DNA of 64,000 nucleotides from Herbiconiux moechotypicola (GCF_024979255.1 NZ_JANLCN010000012.1:1-64000); one strand, 5' to 3'. Shown: positions 1-8,434, numbered from the stretch's first letter. Numbers and translations are program-made. The notes: generated from the sequence alone by a model not told the origin.

Positions 1-1
1 C

Positions 2-385
2 TCACCCCACACCGCCACCCTCTTCGGCGACCGGGGCGAAGTGCTCTACCACGGCAAGACGAAGCGACTCTTCACCCCCGCCCAGAACCGTGCCCTCGCC
101 GCCCGAGACGGCGGATGCGTCTGGCCCGACTGCGATCGACCACCGTCCTTCTGTGAAACTCATCATGCAGACGAATGGGTCTCCGCCGATCATCCACCAG
201 GCCGCACCGACATCGACAACGGCGTACTTCTCTGCCACTTCCACCACAGCCACCTGCACCGCTCATCCTGGAAACTGATCATGCGCGCAGGGGTCCCCCA
301 CCTCATCCCACCCCGCTGGATCGACACCACTCAGACGCCCATCCCGACCACCCGCCGACGCACCACCCAACGCCCAGCCGCCTGA
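2..385 (+). CDS. HNH endonuclease (DUF222-type), C-terminal part, cut by window start
   Basis: This is the last 127 codons of a gene that begins before the window; the frame is open from base 2 and ends at TGA 383-385. It holds a complete HNH nuclease module: a CVWPDC zinc-knuckle pair, then CETHH, an Asn in DNGVLLC and the closing HFHHSHLH. This Cys/His arrangement is typical of the actinobacterial DUF222-HNH family, which often occurs in many copies per genome and whose role is unknown. The N-terminal DUF222 part lies outside the window. The 220 bases that follow hold no gene I can support. Confidence 0.85.
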   Translation, partial: SPHTATLFGDRGEVLYHGKTKRLFTPAQNRALAARDGGCVWPDCDRPPSFCETHHADEWVSADHPPGRTDIDNGVLLCHFHHSHLHRSSWKLIMRAGVPHLIPPRWIDTTQTPIPTTRRRTTQRPAA

Positions 386-570
386 TCCGCGGTGCCCGCC
401 CGCGAAACCCGGCCCGCACCCAACGTCGGCAAGCGCGCAGCACGCGCCAGTCCTCCGTCGACCCGACCATCTCCCCAACCCGCCGGATGGGACTGCCGCG
501 CGCTCCGCGCTTGCCTTCGATGGTGACGGCTGGATCATCGACAGAAGACCAGGCCGGTCGATGGGCTCGC

Positions 571-586
571 CGCATCGATCGATGCG
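571..586. terminator. Perfect 16-bp palindrome between convergent genes
   Basis: CGCATCGATCGATGCG is a perfect palindrome 20 bases past the stop of the ABC-F gene, in the gap where that gene and the HNH gene converge. There is no T-run on either side. It may help end transcription or may be a protein-binding site; position is the only support. Confidence 0.3.
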
Positions 587-605
587 CGATTGCGGCAGCG
601 ACTTC

Positions 606-2222
606 TCACCCCGAGTGCACCGGAGTGAGGGCGCCGTCACGGCCGAGGTGGAGCTCGGTGGTGAGGGCGAGGCGGTCGAGGAAGGAGCGGTCGTGGCTGA
701 CCACGAGAAGGGCGCCGCGGTAGTTCGCGAGTGAGTCGACGAGCTGGGTGACGCTGGGGAGGTCGAGGTCGTTCGTGGGCTCGTCGAGCAGGAGCAGCTG
801 CGCGGGCGGATCGGCCAGCAGGAGCTGGGCCAGGGCCGCGCGAAAGCGCTCGCCACCGGAGATGCTGCGCACCGGGCGGTCGACCATCGACCCCCGCACG
901 AGCAGGCGGGCGAGCTGGTTGCGGAGCTCGCCCGCGGGCACTCGTGGAGCGACCCGTTGAACGTTCGCGAGCACGCTCGCGTCGTCGTCGAGCGAATCGA
1001 GCCGCTGCGAGAGGTACCCGATGCGGTCCACGGCGACATCGGCCCGCGCGATGCCGAGGCCGGATGCGCGCGGGCCGTCACCCAGCAGCTGCCGCAGGAG
1101 GGTGGTCTTGCCGGCTCCGTTCGGCCCGGTCAGGGCCACGCGCTCAGGCCCCTGCATCACGAACTCGCGACCGTCGGTGCCGACGATCCGCGCGATGCGG
1201 CGGCCGGCCGGCACTCCGGGGTCGGGGAGACGGATCGTGATGTGGTCGTCGTCGCGCACCCGGGTCTCGGCGGCCTCGACGGCGCGCCGGGCGGCGGCGA
1301 CCTTGTCGTCCATCAGGGCGCGCCGCGAGCCCTGCGCCTTCTCGGCGGAGTTGCGGCGGTCGTCGACGACAGCGCCGATGTACTTGCGGTTGGCCGCATC
1401 CTTCCGTCCCTGCCGCTCGCTGTGGGCGATCCGCTCCTCCGCCTGCACCCGCTGCCGCTTCTCGGTCTTGAGGGACTGCTCGGCGGCGCGCAGCGCACCG
1501 AGCGCGGCCGCCTGCTCCGCCTCGACCCGGGCCCGGTAGGCGCTGTAGGGGCCGCCCACGATGCTCAGCCCGCCCTCGCGCAGCTCGGCGGTGTCGTCCA
1601 TGAGCTCGAGCAGGGTCGTGTCGTGACTCACCACGATCAGCGCTCCCCGCCACGTGCGCACCATCTCGTGCACGCGCTCGCGCCCGTCGGCGTCGAGGTT
1701 GTTGGTGGGCTCGTCGAGGAGGGCGACATCGGCCCGGCGCACCCTCACGCCGACCAGCGCCGCGAGCATCGCCTCACCGCCCGAGAGCGCAGAGGCGCGA
1801 TGATCGAGACCGCGACCCTCGAGATCGAGACCGGCGGCCCCGAGAGCTGCGAGCGAGCGCTCCTCGACGTCCCAGTCGTCGCCGATGCGGTCGAACAGCT
1901 CCTGGTCGACCTCGCCGCGCTCCACGGCGCGGATCGCGTCGACGACCCCGCCGACACCGAGCAGATCGGCGACCGTGGAGGCCCGCCGTCGCGTGAGGTC
2001 TTGCGGCAGGTGGTCGACGACGCCCGTGGTCGTGATGGTGCCGCCCGTGGGGGTCAGTTCGCCGGCGATCAGCCGCAGCAGGGTGCTCTTGCCGACCCCG
2101 TTGAGGCCCACGAGCCCGGTGCGGCCGCGCCCGAAGGCGGCCGAGACGTGAGTGAGGGCCGGGATGCCGTCCGGCCAGGTGTACGAGACGTCGTGCAGCA
2201 CGACGGAGGGGACGAAGGACAT
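606..2222 (-). CDS. ABC-F family ATPase (ribosome-associated, possible antibiotic resistance)
   Basis: A 538-residue soluble protein with two ABC domains and no membrane segment, the ABC-F layout. Domain 1 has Walker A GLNGVGKS (39-46), signature LSGGE (146-150) and LLDEPTNNLD (168-177). Domain 2 has GPNGAGKT, ISGGE and LLLLDEPTNDLD (about 476-487). A charged Lys/Arg/Glu-rich linker of about 80 residues joins them. ABC-F proteins bind the ribosomal E site; some dislodge antibiotics and others tune translation. Family membership is secure, the specific role is not. The ATG is followed by FVPSVVLHDVSYTWPDG, a normal ABC start, and has GGAG upstream. A possible leader peptide precedes it (see 2289-2321). 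Confidence 0.93.
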   Translation of the reverse strand: MSFVPSVVLHDVSYTWPDGIPALTHVSAAFGRGRTGLVGLNGVGKSTLLRLIAGELTPTGGTITTTGVVDHLPQDLTRRRASTVADLLGVGGVVDAIRAVERGEVDQELFDRIGDDWDVEERSLAALGAAGLDLEGRGLDHRASALSGGEAMLAALVGVRVRRADVALLDEPTNNLDADGRERVHEMVRTWRGALIVVSHDTTLLELMDDTAELREGGLSIVGGPYSAYRARVEAEQAAALGALRAAEQSLKTEKRQRVQAEERIAHSERQGRKDAANRKYIGAVVDDRRNSAEKAQGSRRALMDDKVAAARRAVEAAETRVRDDDHITIRLPDPGVPAGRRIARIVGTDGREFVMQGPERVALTGPNGAGKTTLLRQLLGDGPRASGLGIARADVAVDRIGYLSQRLDSLDDDASVLANVQRVAPRVPAGELRNQLARLLVRGSMVDRPVRSISGGERFRAALAQLLLADPPAQLLLLDEPTNDLDLPSVTQLVDSLANYRGALLVVSHDRSFLDRLALTTELHLGRDGALTPVHSG

Positions 2223-2288
2223 GGGTGTCTCCAGAAGGTGTCAGGGATGGCCGCTGACACGGGAGACGCGAGGATGTGCGTGAGCCGG

Positions 2289-2321
2289 TCAGCGAGGGAC
2301 GCTGGAGCCTTGACCCGTCAC
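2289..2321 (-). CDS. Possible 10-residue leader peptide upstream of the ABC-F gene
   Basis: A GTG start with a well-placed AAGGA (6 bases of spacing) opens a 10-codon frame, MTGQGSSVPR, ending at TGA 67 bases before the ABC-F start. The gap that follows can fold, for example GTGTCAG pairing with CTGACAC at about 2239-2261. Several antibiotic-resistance ABC-F genes in Firmicutes are controlled by drug-stalled ribosomes on such leaders. That is known for the family; here it is only an inference from position, ribosome site and potential hairpins. A chance ORF is quite possible. Confidence 0.35.
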   Translation of the reverse strand: MTGQGSSVPR

Positions 2322-2430
2322 GAGATGTCCTTGTCGATTCGCTCCCTGTCACGCGCGGGCTCGGATGCCGCAGGAGCGCGGCCACCAGTATGCCATGCCC
2401 GCCGCCGGGCGTCACCCGGCGGGTCGCTGA

Positions 2431-2436
2431 TAGGGT
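2431..2436 (+). promoter_or_regulatory. Probable -10 box of the S8 protein gene
   Basis: TAGGGT fits the actinobacterial TANNNT -10 form. It would start transcription near 2443, giving a leader of about 30 bases that carries the GGGGGAG ribosome site of the GTG start at 2473. Confidence 0.4.
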
Positions 2437-2472
2437 CGGAGCACCGATGCTGGTGACGTGATGGGGGAGTTC

Positions 2473-4707
2473 GTGAGTCGTTCGACACGCCGGGGTGTTC
2501 GTGCTGGTGCGATCGGGGCGGTGGTGACGCTCGGCGTCGGGCTGCTCACCGCAGGCCTCGGGGGCGCCGCTAGCGCGGCTCCTCTGGGTGGTGCCGGTGT
2601 GCCGGCGGTCACCTCGGGCACGGCCGACGACTCGCTCTCGCCGCGGCTGCGGGAGCTCAGCGCCGGCGGTGGCGACCTCTCGGTCGAGGCGCTCGCCGCG
2701 GTCGCCCCTGAGCTCGGCGTCCCGCTCACCGGAGCGGGCAGCCTGCAGGTCGACGACGGCCGTGTCGCGGTGTCGGTGTACCTCGCGTCGGGCCCGAGCG
2801 ACGCCGACCTCGCCGCCCTCGGCGCACTCGGCGAGGTGACGGCGTCGTCGACGCTCTTCCACCGGGTCTCGGCGCTCGTCGCCCCGGCCGACCTCGCCGC
2901 GGTCTCGGCCCTGCCGAACGTCACGACCGTGGCCGAGGCGCTCGCCCCGGCCACGGGCGCGGATGCGTCGGTGACGACGGACGCGGTGAAGGGCGCGATC
3001 GCGACGGCGACGTCGGCGACCTCCACGGCGGCGACGGCAGCGGCCGACGCCGACGCCGACGACTCCTGCCGCACGGTCGACGCCAACCTCGTGCCGCCGC
3101 TCGGCGTCGACACCGCCTGGTCCGACTACGGCGTCACCGGCGCGGGCATCACGATCGGTGTCATCTCCGACTCCTTCGCGAGCGCCCCCGGTTCCGTCAC
3201 CACCCCCGCCGAAGACGTCGCCGCCGGGCTCCTCCCCGGCCCCGGCAACCCCTGCGGCGACGAGACCCCCGTCGAGGTCGTCACCGAGGGTGCCGACTCC
3301 GGCACCGACGAGGGCCGCGCCATGGCACAGCTCGTGTACAGCATCGCGCCGGGTGCGCGCATCCTGTTCGCCGCCGCAGGCACCGACGAGCTCACCTTCC
3401 ACGACGCCATCCTCGACCTGGCGGATGCGGGTGCCGACGTGATCGTCGACGACATCACCATGTTGAGCGACCCGTTCTACCAGGACGGCCCGATCGGCTG
3501 GGCCGTGGAGCAGGTGACCGCCCGCAACGTCGCCTACCTCGCGGCGGCGGGCAACTTCACCACCCTCGGCGAGGAAGGGTACCCGAGCGCCGGGTACCCG
3601 CTCACCTCCTACGAGGCGCTCGAGTACCAGCCCACCACCTGCCCCGACGGCGTGCTCGAGCAGGTGATCGACCCGACCACGGTCGACTGCCTCGACTTCG
3701 ACCCGGGCGCGGGCGAAGATGCGACGAACACCCTCACTCTCAAGGGCGGCAGCCTCACCGTCGACCTGCAGTGGGCCGAGGCGGTCGGTGCCGCCGAGGG
3801 CGCATTCCGGTTCGCCATCGAGACCCCGGCGGGCATGTGGCTGATCAGCCCCGCCAACGCGGCGACGCTGCCGAACGTCATCGGGAGCATCACCACCACG
3901 CCGGGCGAGTACGACTTCGCGATCATCCGCGACACCTCGTCGGGGCCCGCGAGCGAGGTCACGCCCCGCATCAAGGTGCTCCTCGCCGACCGCGGCCAGA
4001 CCGCCGCCGCCGAGTACTTCGAGAGCGGTGACGGCGTGGTGATCGGCCCGACCATCACCGGTCACGCCGGCAACCAGGACACCATGGCGGTCGCGGCGGC
4101 ACCGTTCGACGACCCCCTCGAACCCGAGAGCTACACCTCGGGCGGTCCGGTCACGCACCTGTTCGACTACCAGCCCGAGATCTCGCCGATCGCCACGCCC
4201 TACCCCGAGCCCGTCGTGATCGACAACCCGGCGTTCATGAGCGTCGACGGCGGCTACACCAACTTCTTCGGCGACCCGGTGAGCGACGGCGTGTACGCCT
4301 TCTACGGCACCTCGGCCGCCTCGCCCGCGGCGGCCGCGGTGATGGCCCTCGGCATGCAGCTGCGCCCGGATGCGTCGGTCGCCCAGCTGCGCGAGGCGCT
4401 CACGAGCACTGCGCAGGCCGTCGACGTGTCGCGGCCGGGCATCGAGCCGTCGAACCTCACCGGCTCGGGACTCATCGACTCGGTGGCCTACCTCGCCGCG
4501 GTCGACGCGCTGCCGAAGCCCGCGCCGACTCCCACGCCGACCCCGACTCCCACTCCGACCACGGCTCCGGCCGGCGGCGATCAGCTCGCGGCCACGGGCA
4601 CGACGCCCGAGTCGGTCGGGATGCTCGCCGGCCTCGGTGCGCTCGCGATCGCCCTCCTCGCCGCGGGTTCGGTGCTGCTGCGCGCGCGTCGAGCCCCGCG
4701 CCGGTGA
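2473..4707 (+). CDS. Cell-wall-anchored S8-like (subtilisin-fold) protein, His position replaced by Glu
   Basis: 744 residues. I chose GTG 2473 because GGGGGAG sits just upstream and translation then begins directly with a signal peptide (MSRSTRRGV, hydrophobic stretch, GAASA cleavage site). The S8 fold is marked by ITIGVISDSF (Asp about 233) and YGTSAASPAAAAVM (nucleophile Ser about 614). Where subtilisins have HGTHVA this protein reads DEGRAMA, so the catalytic His is replaced by Glu about 280. The C-terminus has a Pro-Thr spacer, LAATG (705-709), a hydrophobic helix and RARRAPRR, a sorting signal of the LAxTG kind used by actinobacterial class E sortases. It is therefore exported and wall-bound. 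Whether it is an active peptidase is unclear. Confidence 0.85.
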   Translation: MSRSTRRGVRAGAIGAVVTLGVGLLTAGLGGAASAAPLGGAGVPAVTSGTADDSLSPRLRELSAGGGDLSVEALAAVAPELGVPLTGAGSLQVDDGRVAVSVYLASGPSDADLAALGALGEVTASSTLFHRVSALVAPADLAAVSALPNVTTVAEALAPATGADASVTTDAVKGAIATATSATSTAATAAADADADDSCRTVDANLVPPLGVDTAWSDYGVTGAGITIGVISDSFASAPGSVTTPAEDVAAGLLPGPGNPCGDETPVEVVTEGADSGTDEGRAMAQLVYSIAPGARILFAAAGTDELTFHDAILDLADAGADVIVDDITMLSDPFYQDGPIGWAVEQVTARNVAYLAAAGNFTTLGEEGYPSAGYPLTSYEALEYQPTTCPDGVLEQVIDPTTVDCLDFDPGAGEDATNTLTLKGGSLTVDLQWAEAVGAAEGAFRFAIETPAGMWLISPANAATLPNVIGSITTTPGEYDFAIIRDTSSGPASEVTPRIKVLLADRGQTAAAEYFESGDGVVIGPTITGHAGNQDTMAVAAAPFDDPLEPESYTSGGPVTHLFDYQPEISPIATPYPEPVVIDNPAFMSVDGGYTNFFGDPVSDGVYAFYGTSAASPAAAAVMALGMQLRPDASVAQLREALTSTAQAVDVSRPGIEPSNLTGSGLIDSVAYLAAVDALPKPAPTPTPTPTPTPTTAPAGGDQLAATGTTPESVGMLAGLGALAIALLAAGSVLLRARRAPRR

Positions 4708-4749
4708 ACGGGCGCGGCGCATCCGTCGCCATCGTGATGTGATCGTCGC

Positions 4750-5916
4750 ATGAGCGCACGCGTGGTGTTCGCCCCGGATTCGTTCAAGGGCACGATCTCG
4801 GCCGCCGAGGCCGCGGAGTGCCTGGCGGAGGGCTGGCGGAGCGTGCGCCCGCACGACGAGGTCGTGCTCGCGCCGATGGCCGACGGCGGCGAGGGCGTGC
4901 TCGATGCCGTCGAACGGTCGGTGCCCGGGAGCGAGCGCCGGCCTGTGACGGTGACGGCCCCCGACGATCGAGTGGTGGAGAGCTCGTGGCTGCTGCTTCC
5001 CGCTGCGGCGGGTGAAGAGGGCCCCACCGGCGTGATCGAGCTGGCCTCGACCAGTGGCATCACGATGCTGCCGCGCCTGCGGCCGCTCGAGGCGCACACG
5101 CTCGGTTTCGGGCAGGCCGTGCGGGCCGCCCTCGATGCGGGAGTGCATCGGCTCGTGCTGGCGATCGGCGGCAGCGCGTCGACCGACGGTGGGGCGGGCC
5201 TGCTCGCCGAGCTCGGCGCGCGTCTGCTGCGGGCGGACGGCACGCCCGCCGTGCCTGGGAACGCGGGGCTCGGCGAGATCGCGCGCGTCGACCTGTCCAG
5301 GATGCGGAGCCTCCCGGCCGGGGGCGCCGTCGTGCTCGGCGACGTCACGAATCCGCTGCTCGGCCGGGACGGCGCCGTCGCCGTGTTCGGTCCGCAGAAG
5401 GGTATCGGGGTGTCGATGGCCGCTCCGGCCGAGGCGCGGCTGGCGCACTTCGCCGGGGTGCTCCAGACAGCGTGCGGCACCGACCCGGAGGTGCCGGGGA
5501 CGGGCGCGGCCGGTGGCACCGGCTTCGCGCTGCTGGCGTGGGGCGCCGGACTGCAGAGCGGTGCGGAGGCCGTGGCCGAAGTGATCGGTCTCGCGCGAGC
5601 GGTCCAGGGCGCGGATGCCGTGGTGACCGGCGAGGGCCGCTACGACGGGCAGTCGGAGTCGGGCAAGGTGCCGTCGCAGGTACGGAGCACGGCGAGGAGC
5701 GCGGGGGCGAGCGCCTTGCTGGTGGCCGGTGCCTTCGGTGCGGAACCGCAGGGGTTCGACGACGCGGTGTCGCTGGTGGAGCTCGCGACGAGCTCGGAGG
5801 GCGAGGACGCGGGCGGGGAGCTCCCCGAGGCGGGTGCCGCCGCGGCCATGGCGGACCCGCATCGGTGGCTGCGCACGGCGGGTGCGGTGCTCGCGGAGCG
5901 TTTCGCCGACCGGTGA
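4750..5916 (+). CDS. glxK: Glycerate 2-kinase-type (GlxK/GarK family) glycerate kinase
   Basis: 388 residues, the usual family size. It phosphorylates D-glycerate with ATP, feeding glyoxylate- or tartronate-derived carbon into lower glycolysis. Family marks are FAPDSFKGTISA at the N-terminus, PMADGGEG (about 37-44) and GGSASTDGGAGLL (about 139-151), the glycine-rich nucleotide and substrate loops. A late VVTGEGRYDGQS motif is also typical. It starts 42 bases after the S8 gene and converges on xylulokinase with only 45 bases between the stops. No glyoxylate genes sit beside it, so it is probably a stand-alone metabolic gene. Confidence 0.92.
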   Translation: MSARVVFAPDSFKGTISAAEAAECLAEGWRSVRPHDEVVLAPMADGGEGVLDAVERSVPGSERRPVTVTAPDDRVVESSWLLLPAAAGEEGPTGVIELASTSGITMLPRLRPLEAHTLGFGQAVRAALDAGVHRLVLAIGGSASTDGGAGLLAELGARLLRADGTPAVPGNAGLGEIARVDLSRMRSLPAGGAVVLGDVTNPLLGRDGAVAVFGPQKGIGVSMAAPAEARLAHFAGVLQTACGTDPEVPGTGAAGGTGFALLAWGAGLQSGAEAVAEVIGLARAVQGADAVVTGEGRYDGQSESGKVPSQVRSTARSAGASALLVAGAFGAEPQGFDDAVSLVELATSSEGEDAGGELPEAGAAAAMADPHRWLRTAGAVLAERFADR

Positions 5917-5919
5917 ACC

Positions 5920-5955
5920 CGCGGCGCGGCGACGCCGTGGGGGCTGTGCGCCGCG
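5920..5955. terminator. Inverted repeat between convergent glycerate kinase and xylulokinase
   Basis: CGCGGCGC (5920-5927) pairs with GCGCCGCG (5948-5955) around a 20-base loop that itself contains GGCGACGCC. It lies exactly between two convergent stops, so it likely ends transcription in both directions. It has no T-run. Confidence 0.4.
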
Positions 5956-5961
5956 TGACGT

Positions 5962-7416
5962 TCAGTCGGCGGTGCGGCCCGCGTGCGCGGCGTACTGGCG
6001 GCGGATGACGGGCTGCGGATCGGGCCGGGAAGCCGCCACGACGGTGACCGGCCACGACGGCCGCTCCCCGCTCAGCACCCACGCGGCTTGGGTGGCGGCC
6101 CCGTCGGCCACGTACTCTCCCGGCGCCGGAACCGTCACGGGCACGTCGAACACCTGTGCCGCCACCGCCTGAACGGCCGGGTTGAGCGCCGCTCCGCCGA
6201 TGAGCAGGATGCGCGCCGGCACCACCCCGACGGCCCGCACGGCGTCGAGGCCGTCGGCGAGCCCGCAGAGCAGTCCCTCGACGGCGGCGCGCGCCAGTCC
6301 CGCGCGGGTCGTGGTGGCCAGCGTGAGGCCGAACAGCGTGGCGGTGGCGTCGGGCAGGTTCGGTGTGCGCTCGCCCTCGAAGTAGGGCAGCAGCACGAGA
6401 CCCCCGGCGCCCGGCTCGGCCTCGAGCGCGAGTCGGCCGAGCTCGTCGTGATCGACCCCGAGCAGCCCGGCGGCGGCATCCAGCACCCGCGCCGCGTTGA
6501 GGGTGGCCACGAGCGGGAGGTAGGCGCCGGAAGCATCGGCGAAGCCCGCGACCGCCCCTGTGGCGTCGGCGGAGGGCTGCGGCGTCACCGCGAACACCGT
6601 TCCGCTCGTGCCGATCGACACGACGACGTCTCCCTCGCGGGCTCCGAGTCCGAGGGCGGCGCCGGCGTTGTCGCCCGCCCCCGGCCCTACGGCGAGGCCG
6701 GCGGGCACGTTCACGACCGTGCCGGTCGACGAGCGCGCATCGAAGCCGGCCATCGTGCCCGCCGCCTCGGCGGGACCGAGCACGCGGGGGAGCACGACGT
6801 CGTGACCGAGGGAGGCGACGAGCAGCTCGCGGTCGTAGTCCTCGAGCCGGGGGTTCCAGTACGAGGTGCCGCTCGCGTCGGACCGGTCGGTGACGAGCTC
6901 GTCGAGCACCGGACCGAGCGGTGCGGCCCCGGCGGGCCCGAATCCGCGGAGGCGCCACGTGAGCCAGTCGTGCGGGAGGGCCACGGCGGCCACCCTGGCG
7001 GCGGCCTCCGGCTCGGCGTCGCGCAGCCAGCGGAGCTTGGTGGCCGTGAACGACGCCACGGGCACCGAGCCCGTGCGGTGGGCGAGGGAGGCCGCGCCGA
7101 ACTCCTCGATGAGCTCACGGGCGGCACCTGCCGAGCGGGTGTCGTTCCAGAGCAGGGCCGGGCGGATCACCTCGCCCCCCGCATCCAGCACCACCATGCC
7201 GTGCTGCTGCCCCGCGATCGAGATCGCGGCCACGTCGTCGAGTCCGCCGGCGTCGAGCAGGGCCTCGACGAGGGCGTCCCACCAGGTGGCGGGGTCGACC
7301 TCGGTGCCGGCCGGATGCGCGGCGCGGCCCGAGCGCACGAGGGCCCCGCTGTCGAGGTCGCGCACGACGACCTTGCAGCTCTGCGTGGACGAGTCGATGC
7401 CGGCGACGAGCGTCAT
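5962..7416 (-). CDS. xylB: Xylulokinase
   Basis: 484 residues. It phosphorylates D-xylulose to D-xylulose 5-phosphate. The FGGY kinase fold is shown by [15 protein letters not shown] at the N-terminus (phosphate-1 loop), [14 protein letters not shown] and [11 protein letters not shown] (xylulokinase-specific stretch), [11 protein letters not shown] (phosphate-2), and LIGGAALNP near the end (adenosine motif). The ATG at 7416 is preceded by GGGAGA and begins right at the conserved domain; the 20 extra upstream codons lack a ribosome site. No xylose isomerase or xylose importer is adjacent. Its product joins that of AraD and is the substrate of the phosphoketolase at 53.3 kb. Confidence 0.95.
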   Translation of the reverse strand: MTLVAGIDSSTQSCKVVVRDLDSGALVRSGRAAHPAGTEVDPATWWDALVEALLDAGGLDDVAAISIAGQQHGMVVLDAGGEVIRPALLWNDTRSAGAARELIEEFGAASLAHRTGSVPVASFTATKLRWLRDAEPEAAARVAAVALPHDWLTWRLRGFGPAGAAPLGPVLDELVTDRSDASGTSYWNPRLEDYDRELLVASLGHDVVLPRVLGPAEAAGTMAGFDARSSTGTVVNVPAGLAVGPGAGDNAGAALGLGAREGDVVVSIGTSGTVFAVTPQPSADATGAVAGFADASGAYLPLVATLNAARVLDAAAGLLGVDHDELGRLALEAEPGAGGLVLLPYFEGERTPNLPDATATLFGLTLATTTRAGLARAAVEGLLCGLADGLDAVRAVGVVPARILLIGGAALNPAVQAVAAQVFDVPVTVPAPGEYVADGAATQAAWVLSGERPSWPVTVVAASRPDPQPVIRRQYAAHAGRTAD

Positions 7417-7496
7417 TGGTGTCTCCCGAAGAAAAAGTTCTGACTCACAACATATGGCAGCGGGGTGCGTGCGCACAATCCCGCGCCGATCGGCTC

Positions 7497-7526
7497 TTGT
7501 GCTGGGGCGACCACGACCGCTAATGT
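7497..7526 (+). promoter_or_regulatory. Promoter of the 29-residue peptide gene
   Basis: TTGTGC (7497-7502) and TAATGT (7521-7526) are separated by 18 bases, a usable sigma-70-type pair. Transcription would start near 7533 and give a leader of about 43 bases carrying AGGGAGG just before ATG 7576. Confidence 0.5.
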
Positions 7527-7575
7527 CGTAAACCGCGACACACGGTCGCCCAGAATCACGAGGGAGGTGAACACC

Positions 7576-7665
7576 ATGATCAACACGAAAAACCTTACGG
7601 CCCCGAAGACACCGGGCCTGAGCTTCGGCACCATGGCGCTTCCCCCGTTCCTCCTCGCAGACTGA
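7576..7665 (+). CDS. Small orphan peptide, 29 residues, unrecognised
   Basis: A 29-codon frame with a near-ideal ribosome site (AGGGAGGTG, 6-7 bases before ATG) and its own promoter. The N-terminal part is polar ([14 protein letters not shown]) and the C-terminal part is hydrophobic and proline-containing ([13 protein letters not shown]). The codons are more AT-rich than in the neighbours (AAC ACG AAA AAC CTT). The leader/core-like split recalls a RiPP or signalling precursor, but I see no modification enzyme nearby and no known class motif; there is no Cys. It could also be a leader peptide controlling the GNAT-like gene 118 bases downstream, with the hairpin at 7680 as attenuator. No function is assigned. 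Confidence 0.55.
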   Translation: MINTKNLTAPKTPGLSFGTMALPPFLLAD

Positions 7666-7679
7666 CTCGGTTCGAGACG

Positions 7680-7704
7680 GTCGGGCTCTTCACCGAGCCT
7701 CGAC
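7680..7704 (+). terminator. Hairpin after the small peptide gene (terminator or attenuator)
   Basis: GTCGGGCTC pairs with GAGCC-CGAC around the loop TTCACC, with one bulged T. It begins 15 bases after the peptide stop and 79 bases before the next start. There is no T-run, so termination strength is uncertain. Confidence 0.4.
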
Positions 7705-7782
7705 TCGCATCTCGCTGACGTCGTCTGCCAGGTTCGCCGGACGCGTCCTCCCATCAGTCATCGTCGTCCAGAGGATTCCCCC

Positions 7783-8355
7783 GTGTTCACGTCATCTCAT
7801 CGCGCGCTCGACAGCGCGCTCCTTCACCTCCACGGTCACGAACCCGTGTCGTGGATCGATCCCCAGGAGTTCGGTCGCGGTCTCGCGGCCGGCACCCTCC
7901 GTCGCGAGTGGACCTGGCTCGCCTTCGTCGACACCACCCCCGTCGCCCGCGGCGTGTGGTGGGGCCCCGTCGGCTCCGTGCATCCCGTGGCGCTGCGGTG
8001 CCTCGTCGTCGACGAGACCCTGCCGCACCCCGAGGTGTGGGCCGCGGCCCTCATCCGCTCGGCCCACCGGGCCTTCGCCGAGGCCGGTGCACTGCTCGTG
8101 CCCGATCTCGTGGTGGAGGCGAGCGCCGACCCGGCCGACGCCTCTGCTGTGGCGGCGGCGCTGGCCTGGCGGCGCCTAGCGGCCGCCGACGCCGGACTCC
8201 CGGCCGAACAGGTGCTCGAGTCGGTTGCGCCCTCGGCAGTGGCCGAGCGCGCAACCGACGCCGGTCCCGCGAGCGAGCGTGTGACGCGTCACACCTTCTC
8301 GTCGCGTTCCCTCACCGTTCCGCATCCGCGCGTTCTCGCGGGCGCGGGGCGGTGA
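7783..8355 (+). CDS. Uncharacterised protein with weak GNAT-like N-terminal region
   Basis: 190 residues, GTG start with AGAGGA seven bases upstream. The segment LAFVDTTPVARGVWWGPVG, followed by a beta-strand-like VALRCLVVD and an Ala-rich helix, resembles the first half of actinobacterial GNAT proteins. I do not see a clear acetyl-CoA-binding R/Q-x-x-G-x-G/A loop, so acetyltransferase activity is not supported. The tail (about 165-190) is Arg/Ser/Thr-rich and probably disordered. It follows the orphan 29-residue peptide on the same strand, which could mean joint function, but nothing in the sequence proves this. Confidence 0.55.
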   Translation: MFTSSHRALDSALLHLHGHEPVSWIDPQEFGRGLAAGTLRREWTWLAFVDTTPVARGVWWGPVGSVHPVALRCLVVDETLPHPEVWAAALIRSAHRAFAEAGALLVPDLVVEASADPADASAVAAALAWRRLAAADAGLPAEQVLESVAPSAVAERATDAGPASERVTRHTFSSRSLTVPHPRVLAGAGR

Positions 8356-8364
8356 CCCCTCGCC

Positions 8365-8407
8365 TCTCGCCGTCTGCGGTGTGACAGTCACATCGCAGAC
8401 GGCGAGA
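8365..8407. promoter_or_regulatory. 43-bp near-perfect palindrome with embedded LacI-type operator
   Basis: Two 14-base arms (8365-8378 and 8394-8407) pair perfectly. The centre TGTGACAGTCACA (8380-8392) is itself a palindrome, and only pair 8379/8393 is mismatched. The central half-site TGTGAC matches the operators at 9945 and 9969. It starts 10 bases after the GNAT-like gene, so it may be both that gene's terminator hairpin and an upstream binding site for the LacI regulator encoded at 8470. Confidence 0.6.
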
Positions 8408-8434
8408 TGGCATGATGGAGGGGCGTTCTCGTCG

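Noticed and set aside
957-2456. Open frame of 499 codons on the plus strand opposite the ABC-F gene
   Set aside because: The minus-strand ABC-F protein has all ABC motifs in the right order; the plus frame has no recognisable domain and is compositionally a shadow.
4520-4564. CCGACTCC-type short repeats suspected to be a CRISPR or other array
   Set aside because: They encode the Pro-Thr spacer of the wall protein; there are no spaced identical repeats anywhere in the window that would support a CRISPR array.
1774-5862. Very long open frame (1362 codons) on the minus strand opposite the S8 and glycerate kinase genes
   Set aside because: It is an antisense shadow: at this GC content stops are rare in one reverse frame. 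Its product is Arg/Gly/His-rich, matches no family, and the sense genes are clear. The same holds for the long reverse frames at 10696-13935, 13616-16336, 19925-22999, 50810-54937 and 56403-59702.
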